This document shows, piece by piece, positions 1 to 8,812 of a DNA stretch of 64,000 bases. How positions within the stretch are numbered: the stretch's first letter is position 1; each line of letters starts with the position of its first letter. The position numbers and the translations under genes are program-made. The stretch is from Citrobacter arsenatis. Its GTDB lineage: Bacteria; Pseudomonadota; Gammaproteobacteria; Enterobacterales; Enterobacteriaceae. The stretch is taken from positions 5,146,001-5,210,000 of the forward strand of contig NZ_CP037864.1 in NCBI RefSeq assembly GCF_004353845.1. Direction: 5' to 3'. Below the pieces are notes generated by a model. That model saw only the letters and a list, made by a program, of their open reading frames with translations. It did not search any database and had not been told where the DNA came from.

Positions 1-348
1 ACCTGGCGGGACATTTTATTTACTGCGGGCATTGTTATTGCCACCCTGATTATTTGGCTGGTGTGGTATCAGACACGTCCTGTTATGCCGTTTAGTAAAT
101 TCGTTTCTGTTTCCATGCAGGTCCCCTCACGGCAAAACTGTAAAATCTATTACTCACCAAATGAGCACGATCAGGAGAATTATTTCAATCTGATGCAGCT
201 GCATCCCTATCTCTGTGAAAACAACAAGCACGTGTTCCTTTCCGGCTACCGTAAAGCGGAGAGGATCGTGGCATTTGTCTGTGACAAAGATGCACGGGTA
301 GATGCTAACGCGTTTTGTACTACCCATTATTACTGGATGCGCGGGTAA
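1..348 (+). CDS. C-terminal part of a ToxR/MarT-like membrane regulator (partial, 5' end outside window)
   Basis: The frame is open from the first base, so the gene starts outside the window. The visible 115 residues begin with one strongly hydrophobic segment (about residues 5-23), followed by a roughly 90-residue polar domain with several cysteines that would lie in the periplasm. The next gene overlaps its stop (TAATG) and encodes a FidL-like protein. In Salmonella SPI-3, fidL lies directly downstream of marT, a regulator with an N-terminal winged helix, one membrane helix and a periplasmic tail, and that locus sits close to yicL, as here. The DNA-binding part is not visible, so the regulator assignment is inferred from topology and neighbours. 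Confidence 0.5.
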   Translation, partial: TWRDILFTAGIVIATLIIWLVWYQTRPVMPFSKFVSVSMQVPSRQNCKIYYSPNEHDQENYFNLMQLHPYLCENNKHVFLSGYRKAERIVAFVCDKDARVDANAFCTTHYYWMRG

Positions 349-812
349 TGAAAAAAACACAACACTTTATTTTACTCGTAATCGGTCTGGCAACATTGCT
401 TGGTTCAGGCGGGTGGCTATGGTATTCACGCTATGCCGAAAAGCCGCTGAATTGCATCGGCAGCATGGAATGGAATATTGGCAGCAATCGCTTTGCCGGT
501 ACGTTATCGTTTCGGATGTACAATAATGAAGGTTTGGCCACCATCACCGGAAAACTGTACGGACGTAATACCTCAGACATCAGCAGGAACATTTATTTCA
601 TCTACACCAGACAACACGAAGCCCGGGTACTTCAGGCGATGCAGGTGGTCAAAACCTTCGCAGATAGCGCCGATGAAGCAGATATTAACAACACATTACC
701 TGGGTTTTACCGCCAAAGCGGACGAAGCCTGAGCCTGGTCATGGAGGAGTATAAGGGCGCATGGATTTTTGCCAGCTCCAATGTGCCCTCGCTGTATTGC
801 CGCAAAAGGTAA
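348..812 (+). CDS. FidL-like single-pass membrane protein
   Basis: 154 residues. An N-terminal hydrophobic helix (about residues 7-27) is followed by a soluble, presumably periplasmic domain with two cysteines (in the PLNCIG and SLYCRKR stretches). The ATG overlaps the stop of the preceding gene by one base (TAATG), which implies translational coupling. Size, topology and pairing with a membrane-bound regulator resemble FidL of Salmonella SPI-3 and similar proteins encoded beside ToxR-like regulators. In ToxR/ToxS-type pairs such partners modulate the regulator; that role here is inference. The family call rests on layout and general resemblance rather than a sharp motif. Confidence 0.5.
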   Translation: MKKTQHFILLVIGLATLLGSGGWLWYSRYAEKPLNCIGSMEWNIGSNRFAGTLSFRMYNNEGLATITGKLYGRNTSDISRNIYFIYTRQHEARVLQAMQVVKTFADSADEADINNTLPGFYRQSGRSLSLVMEEYKGAWIFASSNVPSLYCRKR

Positions 813-1154
813 CGTCATATCCGGATTCAAAAAGCATGCCCCCTCAATGGAACTCATATTTGCCATCATCGACTTACGCGACATGGGTCACTGAATCTAC
901 TAATAACCCATTGCTATTCTTCGTCCCGAATCAGGAAACATCCTGAATATCACGATATCCGTTGCGTAATAATTAAGCGAAATGGGCGTTTTAATTTGTC
1001 CTGAAGACTTCAACCTACGAATGGATATTTGGAGAAGACGTGGGCAGGGGCGTTTATCTCTCTCGCGAGCAATGTCTGAGCGTTCAGGCGTTATCGCATT
1101 TCAGGAAACGGTGTGTTTCCGGTGTATTTTTGGCGTACATATGAGGGATACGTA
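813..1154. other. 342-bp gap without a recognised gene
   Basis: Short frames in this stretch have no convincing start or ribosome site and no recognisable product. It presumably carries the promoter and leader of the dipeptidase gene downstream. I see no clear terminator with a T-tract after the FidL-like gene and no repeat element. Confidence 0.4.
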
Positions 1155-2651
1155 ATGTTTACTTTTAAAAAGTGCCTGATTGCACTTTCTATAAATTTGG
1201 CCGTTGTTTCATCAGGTTTTGCGTGTACGACCCTGCTGGTCGGCAATGAAGCATCAGCGGACGGCTCCATGCTGGTAGCCCGTAGCGCTGACAGCGATGC
1301 CCTGAAAGCGCAGCATTTTGTCATTCACCCGGCCAAACAGAATCAGACCGGGGTATACAGCACCAAAGCACATAACGGTGCGAATGACTTTACCTGGCCG
1401 CTTCCCAAAAACTCTCTGCGCTATACAACCGTCCCAAACTGGAAAACTCAACTGCACGGTGCAACCGGATTTAACGAACTGGGCGTTGGCGTGAGCGGCA
1501 CAGAATCTATTTTTGCCTCACCAAAAGCGCTGGCCGCCGACCCATACGTTGAGGATAAAGGGATCACTGAAGACGATATCCCGGATATTCTACTGTCGCA
1601 GAGCAAAACTGCGCGTGAAGCCGTGGCGCTGCTGGGCCATATCGTTGAAACTGTCGGCGCTGGCGAAGGCTTTGGCGTTGCCGTCGTCGACGAGAACGAG
1701 ATCTGGTACCTGGAAACCGGCAGCGGCCATCAGTGGATGGCGCAGCGTCTGCCGAATAACCAATATTTTGCCACCGGTAATCAGGGCCGCTTACAGGATT
1801 ACGATCCTAAAAACCCTGACATGATGGCGTCGAAAAACCTGATTCAATTTGCGACCGAAAAGGGTCTGTACGAACCGGCGAAAGATGGCAAATTCAACTT
1901 CTCCAAAGCCTATACCCGTGATGACGAGCGTGACCGCACGTATAACGACCCGCGAGTATGGACCATCCAGAAAGAGTTCAATCCTTCCGTAAATCAGGAT
2001 ATGGCCAAAGGGCGTGAATTCCCGGTCTTCATGACGCCAGAGAAGAAAATGACGCTGGACGATGTGAAAGCCGTACTGCGTAACCATTACGAAGGCACCA
2101 GCCATGATCCGTATACCAATGGTCTGAACGGCAAAGAGCCATGGCGTCCGGTTAGCGTATTCCGCACCTATGAAGCGCACGTTATGCAGGTCCGTCCGTG
2201 GTTGCCAAAAGAGATTGGTGAAACGACCTACATTGGTCTGGGCATGGCTGACCTCACCGCCTTTGTTCCGTACTACAGCGGCCTGAAAGCGTATCCGGCA
2301 AACTACACGATGGGTAGCGACAAAGCGGACGATCAATCCATTTACTGGAAATACCGTAAGTTACAGACGCTGACGATGACCGATTATCCGAAGCTCGCGC
2401 CAATCGTCAAAAAAGCCTACAAAGCGTGGGAAGACAAAGTGGCGAAGGAGCAAAAAGAGGTCGAAGCCGAGTATCTGAAGATGGCGAAAACTGATAAACC
2501 AGCTGCCGATAAGATGCTGAATGACTTCAACCTGCGCATCATGGCCGACGCCGAGAAGCTGACGGAAGATCTGACTAATCAGCTGTTTACCATCCGCACA
2601 AAAGACATTCAGTCTGATATCTTCTTTGCAAACGCGGCCAAGAAAGACTGA
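1155..2651 (+). CDS. Secreted C69-family dipeptidase
   Basis: 498 residues. The start at 1155 follows a GAGGG ribosome site and gives a clean signal peptide (MFTFKK, hydrophobic core, FA before Cys24). Cleavage after Ala23 would expose Cys24 in CTTLLVG, the N-terminal nucleophile expected of the Ntn-hydrolase-type C69 (U34) dipeptidases; the downstream SADGSMLVARSAD stretch is typical of the family. PipD of Salmonella SPI-5 belongs to this family. The enzyme would hydrolyse dipeptides in the periplasm. An upstream in-frame ATG (1113) would bury the signal peptide, so it was not used. The gene stands alone and converges on a LysR gene. Confidence 0.88.
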   Translation: MFTFKKCLIALSINLAVVSSGFACTTLLVGNEASADGSMLVARSADSDALKAQHFVIHPAKQNQTGVYSTKAHNGANDFTWPLPKNSLRYTTVPNWKTQLHGATGFNELGVGVSGTESIFASPKALAADPYVEDKGITEDDIPDILLSQSKTAREAVALLGHIVETVGAGEGFGVAVVDENEIWYLETGSGHQWMAQRLPNNQYFATGNQGRLQDYDPKNPDMMASKNLIQFATEKGLYEPAKDGKFNFSKAYTRDDERDRTYNDPRVWTIQKEFNPSVNQDMAKGREFPVFMTPEKKMTLDDVKAVLRNHYEGTSHDPYTNGLNGKEPWRPVSVFRTYEAHVMQVRPWLPKEIGETTYIGLGMADLTAFVPYYSGLKAYPANYTMGSDKADDQSIYWKYRKLQTLTMTDYPKLAPIVKKAYKAWEDKVAKEQKEVEAEYLKMAKTDKPAADKMLNDFNLRIMADAEKLTEDLTNQLFTIRTKDIQSDIFFANAAKKD

Positions 2652-2670
2652 GTAACAACGCGATAATATT

Positions 2671-2701
2671 CTGGCGCAAGCGCATATTAGCTTTGCGCCA
2701 G
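2671..2701. terminator. Hairpin between convergent dipeptidase and LysR genes
   Basis: CTGGCGCAA pairs perfectly with TTGCGCCAG across a short loop, with flanking GC/GC extending the stem. It overlaps the last codons of the LysR gene on the minus strand. There is no strong T-tract on either side, so efficiency is uncertain. Confidence 0.55.
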
Positions 2702-3589
2702 CATTTCACACCGCGTCTTCACCGCGTCGTGCAGCAGACGGACCGCCGTAGAAAGCTGCTTCCGATGCGGGCAAATCATATTCAGCGGGACTTTCTCTCC
2801 CTGATAATCCGGCATCAGCAGTTGTAATCGACCGTCACGCACATCCTCGCTGACATCCAGCCACGACTTGTACGCCACGCCTTCTCCGGCAATCGCCAAC
2901 CGTCGAATCACTTCCGCATCGTCGCTCATAATGGTGCCGTTAACCTGCACACTGCTGACCTCGCCGTTACGCGTAAACGTCCAGCGATCGTGAAGGCGGC
3001 CGCGTAAAACAAAGGTCATGGCGTTGAGCTGTGTTAATTCGTCCGGGGTTTGCGGCGCGCCGTTGTGCTCAACCCATTGTGGAGAAGCCACCAGCACGCG
3101 TCGGTTACCCGGTGCAACGGGCAGCGCGATGTAAGACGCATCTTCGGTGTTGCCGTAGCGAAACGCGACATCGACGGGGTCTTTAAAGACATCCGTCACC
3201 TGATCGGAGAAAAAGATCCGCAGACGCAGCGCAGGATAACGGCGTCGAAACGACTGAAAAACCGGCAGCAACAAATTCCGCCCGAGATCGGAAGGCACGG
3301 CGATTTGCAACGTGCCTGACACTTCATCTTCCGGGGTCTGAATTTTTTGCAGCCCGGCATGCATCACGTCCAGCATCTGGCGGGCATAGGGTAGCCAGAC
3401 CTCGCCCTCCGGCGTCAGGCGCAGGCTGCGCGTGGAGCGAGCGAACAAGCGGATAGCCAACGTAGACTCCAGGCGCTTGATAGCAGAACTGACCTGAGCA
3501 GGCTGAACGCCGACTTCACGCGCGGCATCGCTAAAACTATTCAGCGCCGCAGCGCGGACAAACAACGTGAGATCTTCAAGCCGGAACAT
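2687..3589 (-). CDS. LysR-family transcriptional regulator
   Basis: 300 residues. An N-terminal winged helix (about residues 3-60, FRLEDLTLFVRAAALNSFSDAARE followed by the recognition helix) precedes a LysR effector-binding domain. The ATG at 3589 has GGGGAG five bases upstream; a GTG two codons earlier is too close to that site. The gene is divergent from the alcohol dehydrogenase/monooxygenase pair with about 100 bp between, the usual layout for a LysR regulator and its target. The inducer is unknown; I expect it to control the neighbouring redox genes. Confidence 0.85.
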   Translation of the reverse strand: MFRLEDLTLFVRAAALNSFSDAAREVGVQPAQVSSAIKRLESTLAIRLFARSTRSLRLTPEGEVWLPYARQMLDVMHAGLQKIQTPEDEVSGTLQIAVPSDLGRNLLLPVFQSFRRRYPALRLRIFFSDQVTDVFKDPVDVAFRYGNTEDASYIALPVAPGNRRVLVASPQWVEHNGAPQTPDELTQLNAMTFVLRGRLHDRWTFTRNGEVSSVQVNGTIMSDDAEVIRRLAIAGEGVAYKSWLDVSEDVRDGRLQLLMPDYQGEKVPLNMICPHRKQLSTAVRLLHDAVKTRCEMLAQS

Positions 3590-3693
3590 TTTCACTCCCC
3601 GAGTATAAGTCCTGTCGCCGTACGGCTATTTTTCCCGTTCTGTTACCGGTTTACCATCGAATTATTCAACTGATTCCTGTGACCGGAGAGACC

Positions 3694-4701
3694 ATGAAAG
3701 CCATCGCCATTACCCGCGCCGCGACCGACGGCAATAACATTGAATTTTTACAAGAGATTGACCTGCCCATGCCGGTCGCCAACGGACATGATCTGCTGGT
3801 TGAAGTAAAAGCCATTTCCGTCAACCCCGTGGATACCAAGGTCCGCGAAGGTTTTAACGCGGAGGTGCCGCGCGTGCTGGGGTGGGACGCCGTTGGCGTG
3901 GTGAAGTCCGTGGGCGAAGCGGTCACTCTGTTCGCACCTGGCGATGAAGTCTGGTACGCCGGTGCACTGGGTCGCCCTGGTAGTAACAGTGAATTTCAGC
4001 TGGTTGATGAACGTATTACCGCACTGAAGCCGCAATCACTGGATAATGCTTCAGCTGCGGCGCTGCCGCTGACCGCTATTACCGCCTGGGAAATGCTATT
4101 CGACCGTCTGGACGTTAAGGAAAATGGCAATGAAAATGATGTGTTATTGATTGTTGGCGCGGCTGGCGGCGTCGGTTCTATCCTGACGCAACTGGCCAGT
4201 AAGCTGACCAAAATGACCGTCATCGGCACCGCATCACGTCCGCAGAGCCAGAAGTGGGTTCGTGAAGCGGGCGCTCATCATGTGATTGACCACAGCAAAC
4301 CGTTAACGGAAGAGCTGGCACGGATAGGTATTAAAGAGGTGACGCACGTTGCCAGCCTGAACAATACCGAGCAGCACTACTCGCAAATTATTGCCGCCCT
4401 GGCGCCGCAGGGCAAACTGGCGCTGATTGACGATCCGCAAACCCTCGATGCGCGTCCGCTGAAGGCCAAAAGCATTTCGCTGCACTGGGAATTTATGTTT
4501 ACCCGTTCGATGTTTACCACCCACGACATTATTGCGCAGCATCAGCTTTTGACCCGCGTAGCGCAACTGATCGACAACGACACCCTCCGCACCACGCTGG
4601 GCGAGCATTTTGGCGCGATCACCGCGGCGAACCTGCGAAAAGCGCACGCGCAAATTGAAACTGGCCGCGCGGTCGGCAAGATTGTGCTGGAGGGGTTTTA
4701 A
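3694..4701 (+). CDS. Zinc-type alcohol dehydrogenase family (MDR) oxidoreductase
   Basis: 335 residues of the medium-chain dehydrogenase/reductase fold. The N-terminal GroES-like domain has the VNPVDTKVREG and GWDAVGVV signatures. The Rossmann dinucleotide motif GAAGGVGS lies at residues 155-162. The usual catalytic zinc cysteine after the GWD segment is absent, as in quinone oxidoreductase/YogA-like members, so an NADPH-dependent zinc-free reductase is likely. The start at 3694 has GGAGAG just upstream; a GTG at 3679 is less likely. The stop is one base from the next ATG, so it forms an operon with the monooxygenase-like gene. A carbonyl or quinone detoxification role is inference. Confidence 0.82.
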   Translation: MKAIAITRAATDGNNIEFLQEIDLPMPVANGHDLLVEVKAISVNPVDTKVREGFNAEVPRVLGWDAVGVVKSVGEAVTLFAPGDEVWYAGALGRPGSNSEFQLVDERITALKPQSLDNASAAALPLTAITAWEMLFDRLDVKENGNENDVLLIVGAAGGVGSILTQLASKLTKMTVIGTASRPQSQKWVREAGAHHVIDHSKPLTEELARIGIKEVTHVASLNNTEQHYSQIIAALAPQGKLALIDDPQTLDARPLKAKSISLHWEFMFTRSMFTTHDIIAQHQLLTRVAQLIDNDTLRTTLGEHFGAITAANLRKAHAQIETGRAVGKIVLEGF

Positions 4702-4702
4702 C

Positions 4703-5008
4703 ATGTCTGATTCAGAGGTAATTTCAATTATTGCGGTACTGAAAGCCAGACCGGGGAAAATCGACGCACTGAAACAGGCGCTACAAGCTCTGCTGCTGCC
4801 CACCCGCCGGGAGCCGGGCAATATTGAATATGCCCTGTTCCAGTTACGCGACACGCCAGATGTATTCTACGTGCGCGAATCCTGGCGCGGTCAGGCCGGC
4901 CTGGACGCGCATATCGCTCTGCCACATTTCCAGGCCTTTATTCTGCAAATGAACGATCTGCTGGCCGAACCGCTACGGCTGGATTATCTGACGCCGATTG
5001 CACCGTAA
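4703..5008 (+). CDS. ABM-domain (antibiotic biosynthesis monooxygenase-like) small protein
   Basis: 101 residues covering one dimeric ferredoxin-like ABM domain. ISIIAVLKARPGKIDALKQAL begins the first strand and helix, EPGNIEYALFQLRDTP is the central signature, and the FYVRESW..QAGLDAHIALPHFQAF region completes the fold, as in YgiN and related quinol monooxygenases. It starts one base after the dehydrogenase stop, with GGAGGGG upstream. Pairing of an MDR reductase with an ABM protein is common in quinone or aldehyde stress loci; the substrate cannot be read from sequence. Confidence 0.82.
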   Translation: MSDSEVISIIAVLKARPGKIDALKQALQALLLPTRREPGNIEYALFQLRDTPDVFYVRESWRGQAGLDAHIALPHFQAFILQMNDLLAEPLRLDYLTPIAP

Positions 5009-5020
5009 TGCCCCGACAAT

Positions 5021-5040
5021 CCCCCGCAACAACGCGGGGG
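5021..5040. terminator. Hairpin between the ABM gene and the convergent SDR gene
   Basis: CCCCCGC and GCGGGGG form a perfect 7-bp stem with a 6-base loop, 12 bases past the ABM stop. It lacks a clear T-tract, so it may act weakly in both directions. Confidence 0.55.
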
Positions 5041-5047
5041 ATATTCA

Positions 5048-5824
5048 TCAGATATTTCGCCCGGCCATAACACCACCATCCACATCCCAGACAGCACCGG
5101 TCACCCAACCCGTTTTATCAGACAACAGGAACGCGATGGTTTCTGCAACATCACCTGGCGTACCAACCCGGCCAATCGGATGGAAACTGTCAAAACTACT
5201 CATCACACCTTGCACGTCTTCCTTAGGGATAAATCCTTCGTAGATCGGCGTATGTACCACCGCTGGAGAGACTGCATTGACGCGGATCCCATTCGCACCC
5301 AGCTCGACGGCCAGATTTTTAGTTAATGCATGCAGGCCCGCTTTGGCCATCGAATAAGCTGAAGAAGGCGTCGCACCAACCGCCTGCTGCGCCCACATAG
5401 AGCCGATATTAACAATTGCGCCTTTAATGTTTGTGGCCACCATGTTGCGTACCACATCGCGGGTGATGAAAAACGTCGCCCGATTGAGACTCATGTACAG
5501 CTCATAATCTTCAACTTCATGCTCAGTAAAAGGTTTCGGGAAGAAAACCCCTGCGGCATTGACCAACAGGCTGATGTCTTTATGGTCACTATTCACCGTT
5601 GCCATCACCTGTTTCACACCCGCTTCCGACATCAGATCTGCCACAATGATGGAGACGTCACCCAGCTCCGCCAGCGCCTGTCTCGCCTGCTCTGCTTTGT
5701 CCGCGCGATTGCCCACCAGCACCGCTTGGCCACCGCCCTGAAGGATCCGTTTTGCAGTTTCAAACCCCATCCCACTGGTACCGCCTACCACTAACAGTTT
5801 TTTTCCGACAAATAATGTGTTCAT
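5048..5824 (-). CDS. Short-chain dehydrogenase/reductase (SDR) family oxidoreductase
   Basis: 258 residues, a classical SDR. The cofactor loop is GGTSGMG (residues 14-20), the structural NAAG motif is at 89-92, the catalytic Ser is in NIGSMW (about 142), and Tyr157-x-x-x-Lys161 completes the active site. GNRAD after the second strand suggests NADP preference, which is an inference from the Arg. It is divergent from a LysR gene 145 bp away and is probably its target. The substrate is unknown. Confidence 0.85.
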   Translation of the reverse strand: MNTLFVGKKLLVVGGTSGMGFETAKRILQGGGQAVLVGNRADKAEQARQALAELGDVSIIVADLMSEAGVKQVMATVNSDHKDISLLVNAAGVFFPKPFTEHEVEDYELYMSLNRATFFITRDVVRNMVATNIKGAIVNIGSMWAQQAVGATPSSAYSMAKAGLHALTKNLAVELGANGIRVNAVSPAVVHTPIYEGFIPKEDVQGVMSSFDSFHPIGRVGTPGDVAETIAFLLSDKTGWVTGAVWDVDGGVMAGRNI

Positions 5825-5969
5825 CGCTAACCTCGTTTCAAGCGTCGTTAATGTGCTAACAATGCCACTCCCCTGAGACGCTGACGAATGAGAAGAAATA
5901 GCGATCCAACAAAGAAAATCTATCTCGATGCCATATACTGAAAATACTTACCAAACGGGAAATGACCTG

Positions 5970-6914
5970 ATGCGATCGCTTAATCGTCTAAAATGGTTAC
6001 ACGCTTTTGAAGCCACTGCCCGTCACGGCAGTTTTACCGGTGCAGCACAGGAGCTGGGAGTTACCCCAGCAGCCGTTGGGCAACTGGTACGCGCCCTTGA
6101 AGACTGGGTTGGCCACCCGCTGCTGCATCGTATTCGTTCGGGCAAAGAACGCCTGACGCTGGTCAGCGATGCACAGGAAGCATTACGTGAAATATCTCAG
6201 GGGCTGGATAGCCTGGAATCCGGGCTGAACAAGCTACGCGGTCGGCGGGCACGTTCGGTAGTGATTATCACCGCCTCTCAGGTTCTGGTGATGAACTGGC
6301 TGATGAACCGCCTCAATCGTTTCTCGCAAGCGTATGAAAACATAGAATTACGCCTGAACGTGACGGAAAAGCTAATGGATGTCGCTCACGGCGAAGCCGA
6401 TCTGGGCGTGCGTTGCGGCAAAGGCGACTGGCCTGGGGTAAATAAAACCTGGCTGATGGATGAAGAAGCGGTCTTGGTCTGTAGCCCACGTATAGTGCCA
6501 CCAGGAAAAATATCCTGTGGTGAATGGCTGACCACACAAAAGCTTATCCATGACGATACTCCCCACCCCGGAGCCAATTTTCCAGCCTGGAATGATGTCC
6601 TGGCCGCCGCCCAGGCTCCTACCGTTCGCGACAGTGGTTTGCACATCAACTCCACCTCCGCCGTAATTCTGGCGGCACTCAGCGGTCAGGGCGTCGCCAT
6701 TGTGCGCAGGGCATTAGTGCAACAGCTACTAACTGATGGACAACTGGTTCAGCTTCATCCCGACACCCGCTGGCCCCTGACGTGGTCTTACTACATCGTC
6801 ACGCCACAGCACGCGGTCATGCGTCCGGAGGTGAAAGTCTTTAATGACTGGCTGATTGCGGATGTGCTGGCAGAAATAGCAACCATCTCTGCTATGATGC
6901 CTGCACACAAATAA
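5970..6914 (+). CDS. LysR-family transcriptional regulator (GcvA-like)
   Basis: 314 residues from the ATG at 5970, chosen because GGGAAATGACCTG lies just upstream and the protein then starts with the typical RSLNRLKWLHAFEATARHGSFTGAA winged-helix opening; an ATG at 5928 adds 14 unusual residues. Order and wording of the domain resemble GcvA/AmpR-type LysR proteins. It is divergent from the SDR gene and lies 25 bp upstream of yicL in the same direction. Likely autoregulated and acting on the SDR gene. Confidence 0.83.
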   Translation: MRSLNRLKWLHAFEATARHGSFTGAAQELGVTPAAVGQLVRALEDWVGHPLLHRIRSGKERLTLVSDAQEALREISQGLDSLESGLNKLRGRRARSVVIITASQVLVMNWLMNRLNRFSQAYENIELRLNVTEKLMDVAHGEADLGVRCGKGDWPGVNKTWLMDEEAVLVCSPRIVPPGKISCGEWLTTQKLIHDDTPHPGANFPAWNDVLAAAQAPTVRDSGLHINSTSAVILAALSGQGVAIVRRALVQQLLTDGQLVQLHPDTRWPLTWSYYIVTPQHAVMRPEVKVFNDWLIADVLAEIATISAMMPAHK

Positions 6915-6939
6915 AACAAAACAACATGCAGAGGGAAAG

Positions 6940-7842
6940 ATGAGTTCCACCAGAAGAGGGATGATGAACGTCCTGATTGCCGCCGTATTATGGGGAAGTT
7001 CAGGCGTTTGTGCGCAGTACATCATGGAGCAAAGTCAGATGTCGTCGCAGTTTCTGACCATGACGCGCCTGATATTCGCCGGGCTTATCCTGCTGATGCT
7101 CTCTTTCGTTCACGGCGACAAAGTGTTTTCCGTAATCAAAAACCGCAAAGACGCTATCAGCCTGCTGATTTTCTCCGTGGTAGGGGCGCTTACCGTACAG
7201 CTAACCTTCCTGCTGACCATCGAAAAATCCAATGCCGCCACGGCGACTGTGCTGCAATTTTTGTCACCGACCATTATCGTGGCGTGGTTCTCCGTGGTGC
7301 GCAAAGCGCGACCGGGAGTTTTAGTGCTGACCGCGATCTTTACCTCGCTTATCGGCACCTTCTTACTGGTCACCCACGGTAACCCGACGTCACTGTCAAT
7401 CTCACCTGCCGCGCTGTTCTGGGGAATTGCCTCGGCGTTTGCCGCCGCGTTCTACACCACCTATCCCTCAACGCTTATTGCGCGCTACGGCACGCTGCCG
7501 GTCGTCGGCTGGAGTATGTTGATCGGCGGCATGATCCTGCTGCCGTTTTACGCCGGGCAGGGCACTAATTTCGTGGTGAATGGCAGTTTGATTCTGGCGT
7601 TTTTCTATCTGGTGGTCATCGGCACGTCGCTTACGTTTAGCCTGTACCTGAAAGGCGCGCAGATGATTGGCGGACCGAAAGCGAGCATTTTAAGCTGCGC
7701 GGAACCGTTAAGCAGCGCGTTGTTGTCCCTGCTGCTGTTAGGTATTACCTTTACCCTGCCAGACTGGCTGGGCACGCTTTTGATCCTCTCTTCGGTAATA
7801 CTTATCTCAATGGACTCACGTCGCCGCGCCAGAGCGGTTTAA
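6940..7842 (+). CDS. yicL: YicL inner-membrane transporter of the EamA/DMT family
   Basis: 300 residues with about ten transmembrane helices in two EamA repeats. The opening (MNVLIAAVLWGSSGVCAQYIMEQ) and length agree with E. coli YicL as I recall it. Members of this family move metabolites or drugs across the inner membrane; the substrate of YicL is not established. GAGGGAAAG lies before the ATG. It is followed by convergent nlpA, the same yicL-nlpA order as in E. coli and Salmonella, which anchors the left part of the window. Confidence 0.92.
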   Translation: MSSTRRGMMNVLIAAVLWGSSGVCAQYIMEQSQMSSQFLTMTRLIFAGLILLMLSFVHGDKVFSVIKNRKDAISLLIFSVVGALTVQLTFLLTIEKSNAATATVLQFLSPTIIVAWFSVVRKARPGVLVLTAIFTSLIGTFLLVTHGNPTSLSISPAALFWGIASAFAAAFYTTYPSTLIARYGTLPVVGWSMLIGGMILLPFYAGQGTNFVVNGSLILAFFYLVVIGTSLTFSLYLKGAQMIGGPKASILSCAEPLSSALLSLLLLGITFTLPDWLGTLLILSSVILISMDSRRRARAV

Positions 7843-7870
7843 CGTCAACCGGCGCGGCAAAGGGTGATGA

Positions 7871-8689
7871 TTACCAGCCCAGAACCGCGCCGCCGTTAAA
7901 GATAGTTTCTGCCGCCTTCGCCACTTCAGGTGACTGATAAGATTGCAGGAATTCTTTCACATTCTCGGCATCTTTGTTGTCTTCTCGCGCCACCAGAATG
8001 TTCACGTACGGCGAGTTTTTGTCTTCGATAAATACGCTGTCATGTACCGGGGAAAGCCCGGTTTGCTGGATGTAGGTGGTACTGATAATCGCCACATCCA
8101 CTTTCTGATCGTCCAGCACGCGCGGTAGCTGCGCACCTTCCAGTTCCATAATATTCAGGTGCCGCGGATTATCCGTAATATCCAGCGCCGTTGGCAGCAG
8201 GCCAGTACCTGCTTTCAGAGTGATTAACTTCTCTTTTTGCAGCAGCAACAGCGCTCGTCCGAGGTTAGTCGGATCGTTAGGAATCGCAATCGTTGCACCG
8301 TCTTTTAGTTCTGCAATGGTTTTGATTTTCTTCGAATAACCCGCCATCGGGAACACAAAGGTATTGCCCACCGCGACCAGCTTATAGCCGTGCGCTTTAT
8401 TATCTTGTTCAAGGAACGGACGATGCTGGAAGACGTTAGCATCCAGCTCACCATGGTTAGTGGCATCGTTGGGCAGCAGAGAGCCGCTAAACCCCACCAG
8501 TTCCACCTCCAAACCATATTTTTCTTTCGCGACTTTCTTCGCGACTTCCGCCACATCCTGTTCTGCGCCGTTAATCACGCCCACTTTGATATGCTTTGCA
8601 TCATTGCTCTGCCGATCGCAGCCTGCCAGCAATAATCCCGCCAGTAATACCGCCGCCCCGGCCACGAAATAAGGTATTTTCAGCTTCAC
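7871..8689 (-). CDS. nlpA: NlpA lipoprotein (MetQ-like methionine-binding family)
   Basis: 272 residues. A lipobox LLAGC puts the lipidated cysteine at residue 24, followed by Asp, the usual inner-membrane retention signal. The rest is a NlpA/MetQ periplasmic substrate-binding domain (HIKVGVINGAEQDVAEV opening, GGAVLGW end). MetQ is the D/L-methionine receptor of MetNI; NlpA is its paralogue. The metNI genes are not adjacent, and position next to yicL favours nlpA over metQ. Confidence 0.88.
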   Translation of the reverse strand: MKLKIPYFVAGAAVLLAGLLLAGCDRQSNDAKHIKVGVINGAEQDVAEVAKKVAKEKYGLEVELVGFSGSLLPNDATNHGELDANVFQHRPFLEQDNKAHGYKLVAVGNTFVFPMAGYSKKIKTIAELKDGATIAIPNDPTNLGRALLLLQKEKLITLKAGTGLLPTALDITDNPRHLNIMELEGAQLPRVLDDQKVDVAIISTTYIQQTGLSPVHDSVFIEDKNSPYVNILVAREDNKDAENVKEFLQSYQSPEVAKAAETIFNGGAVLGW

Positions 8690-8812
8690 GTTTTATCCTT
8701 TTGCAATAACCGCCTGATGAGTAATGAAATGACTATAGCGGGAAGGCCGCTGCGGTTTAAAAAACGAAAAAGCATCAGCAAGAAGAAAAAAGCATAATGG
8801 GACAAAGATAAA

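Noticed and set aside
1791..2336. Long minus-strand frame inside the dipeptidase gene
   Set aside because: It is antisense to a well-supported enzyme gene and has no start signals; the codon pattern belongs to the plus strand.
4303..4854. Minus-strand frame of about 183 codons across the dehydrogenase and ABM genes
   Set aside because: Antisense shadow spanning two confirmed genes; no recognisable domain.
5825..5969. Longer start for the second LysR gene at 5928
   Set aside because: It adds 14 residues without a ribosome site and not typical of LysR N-termini.
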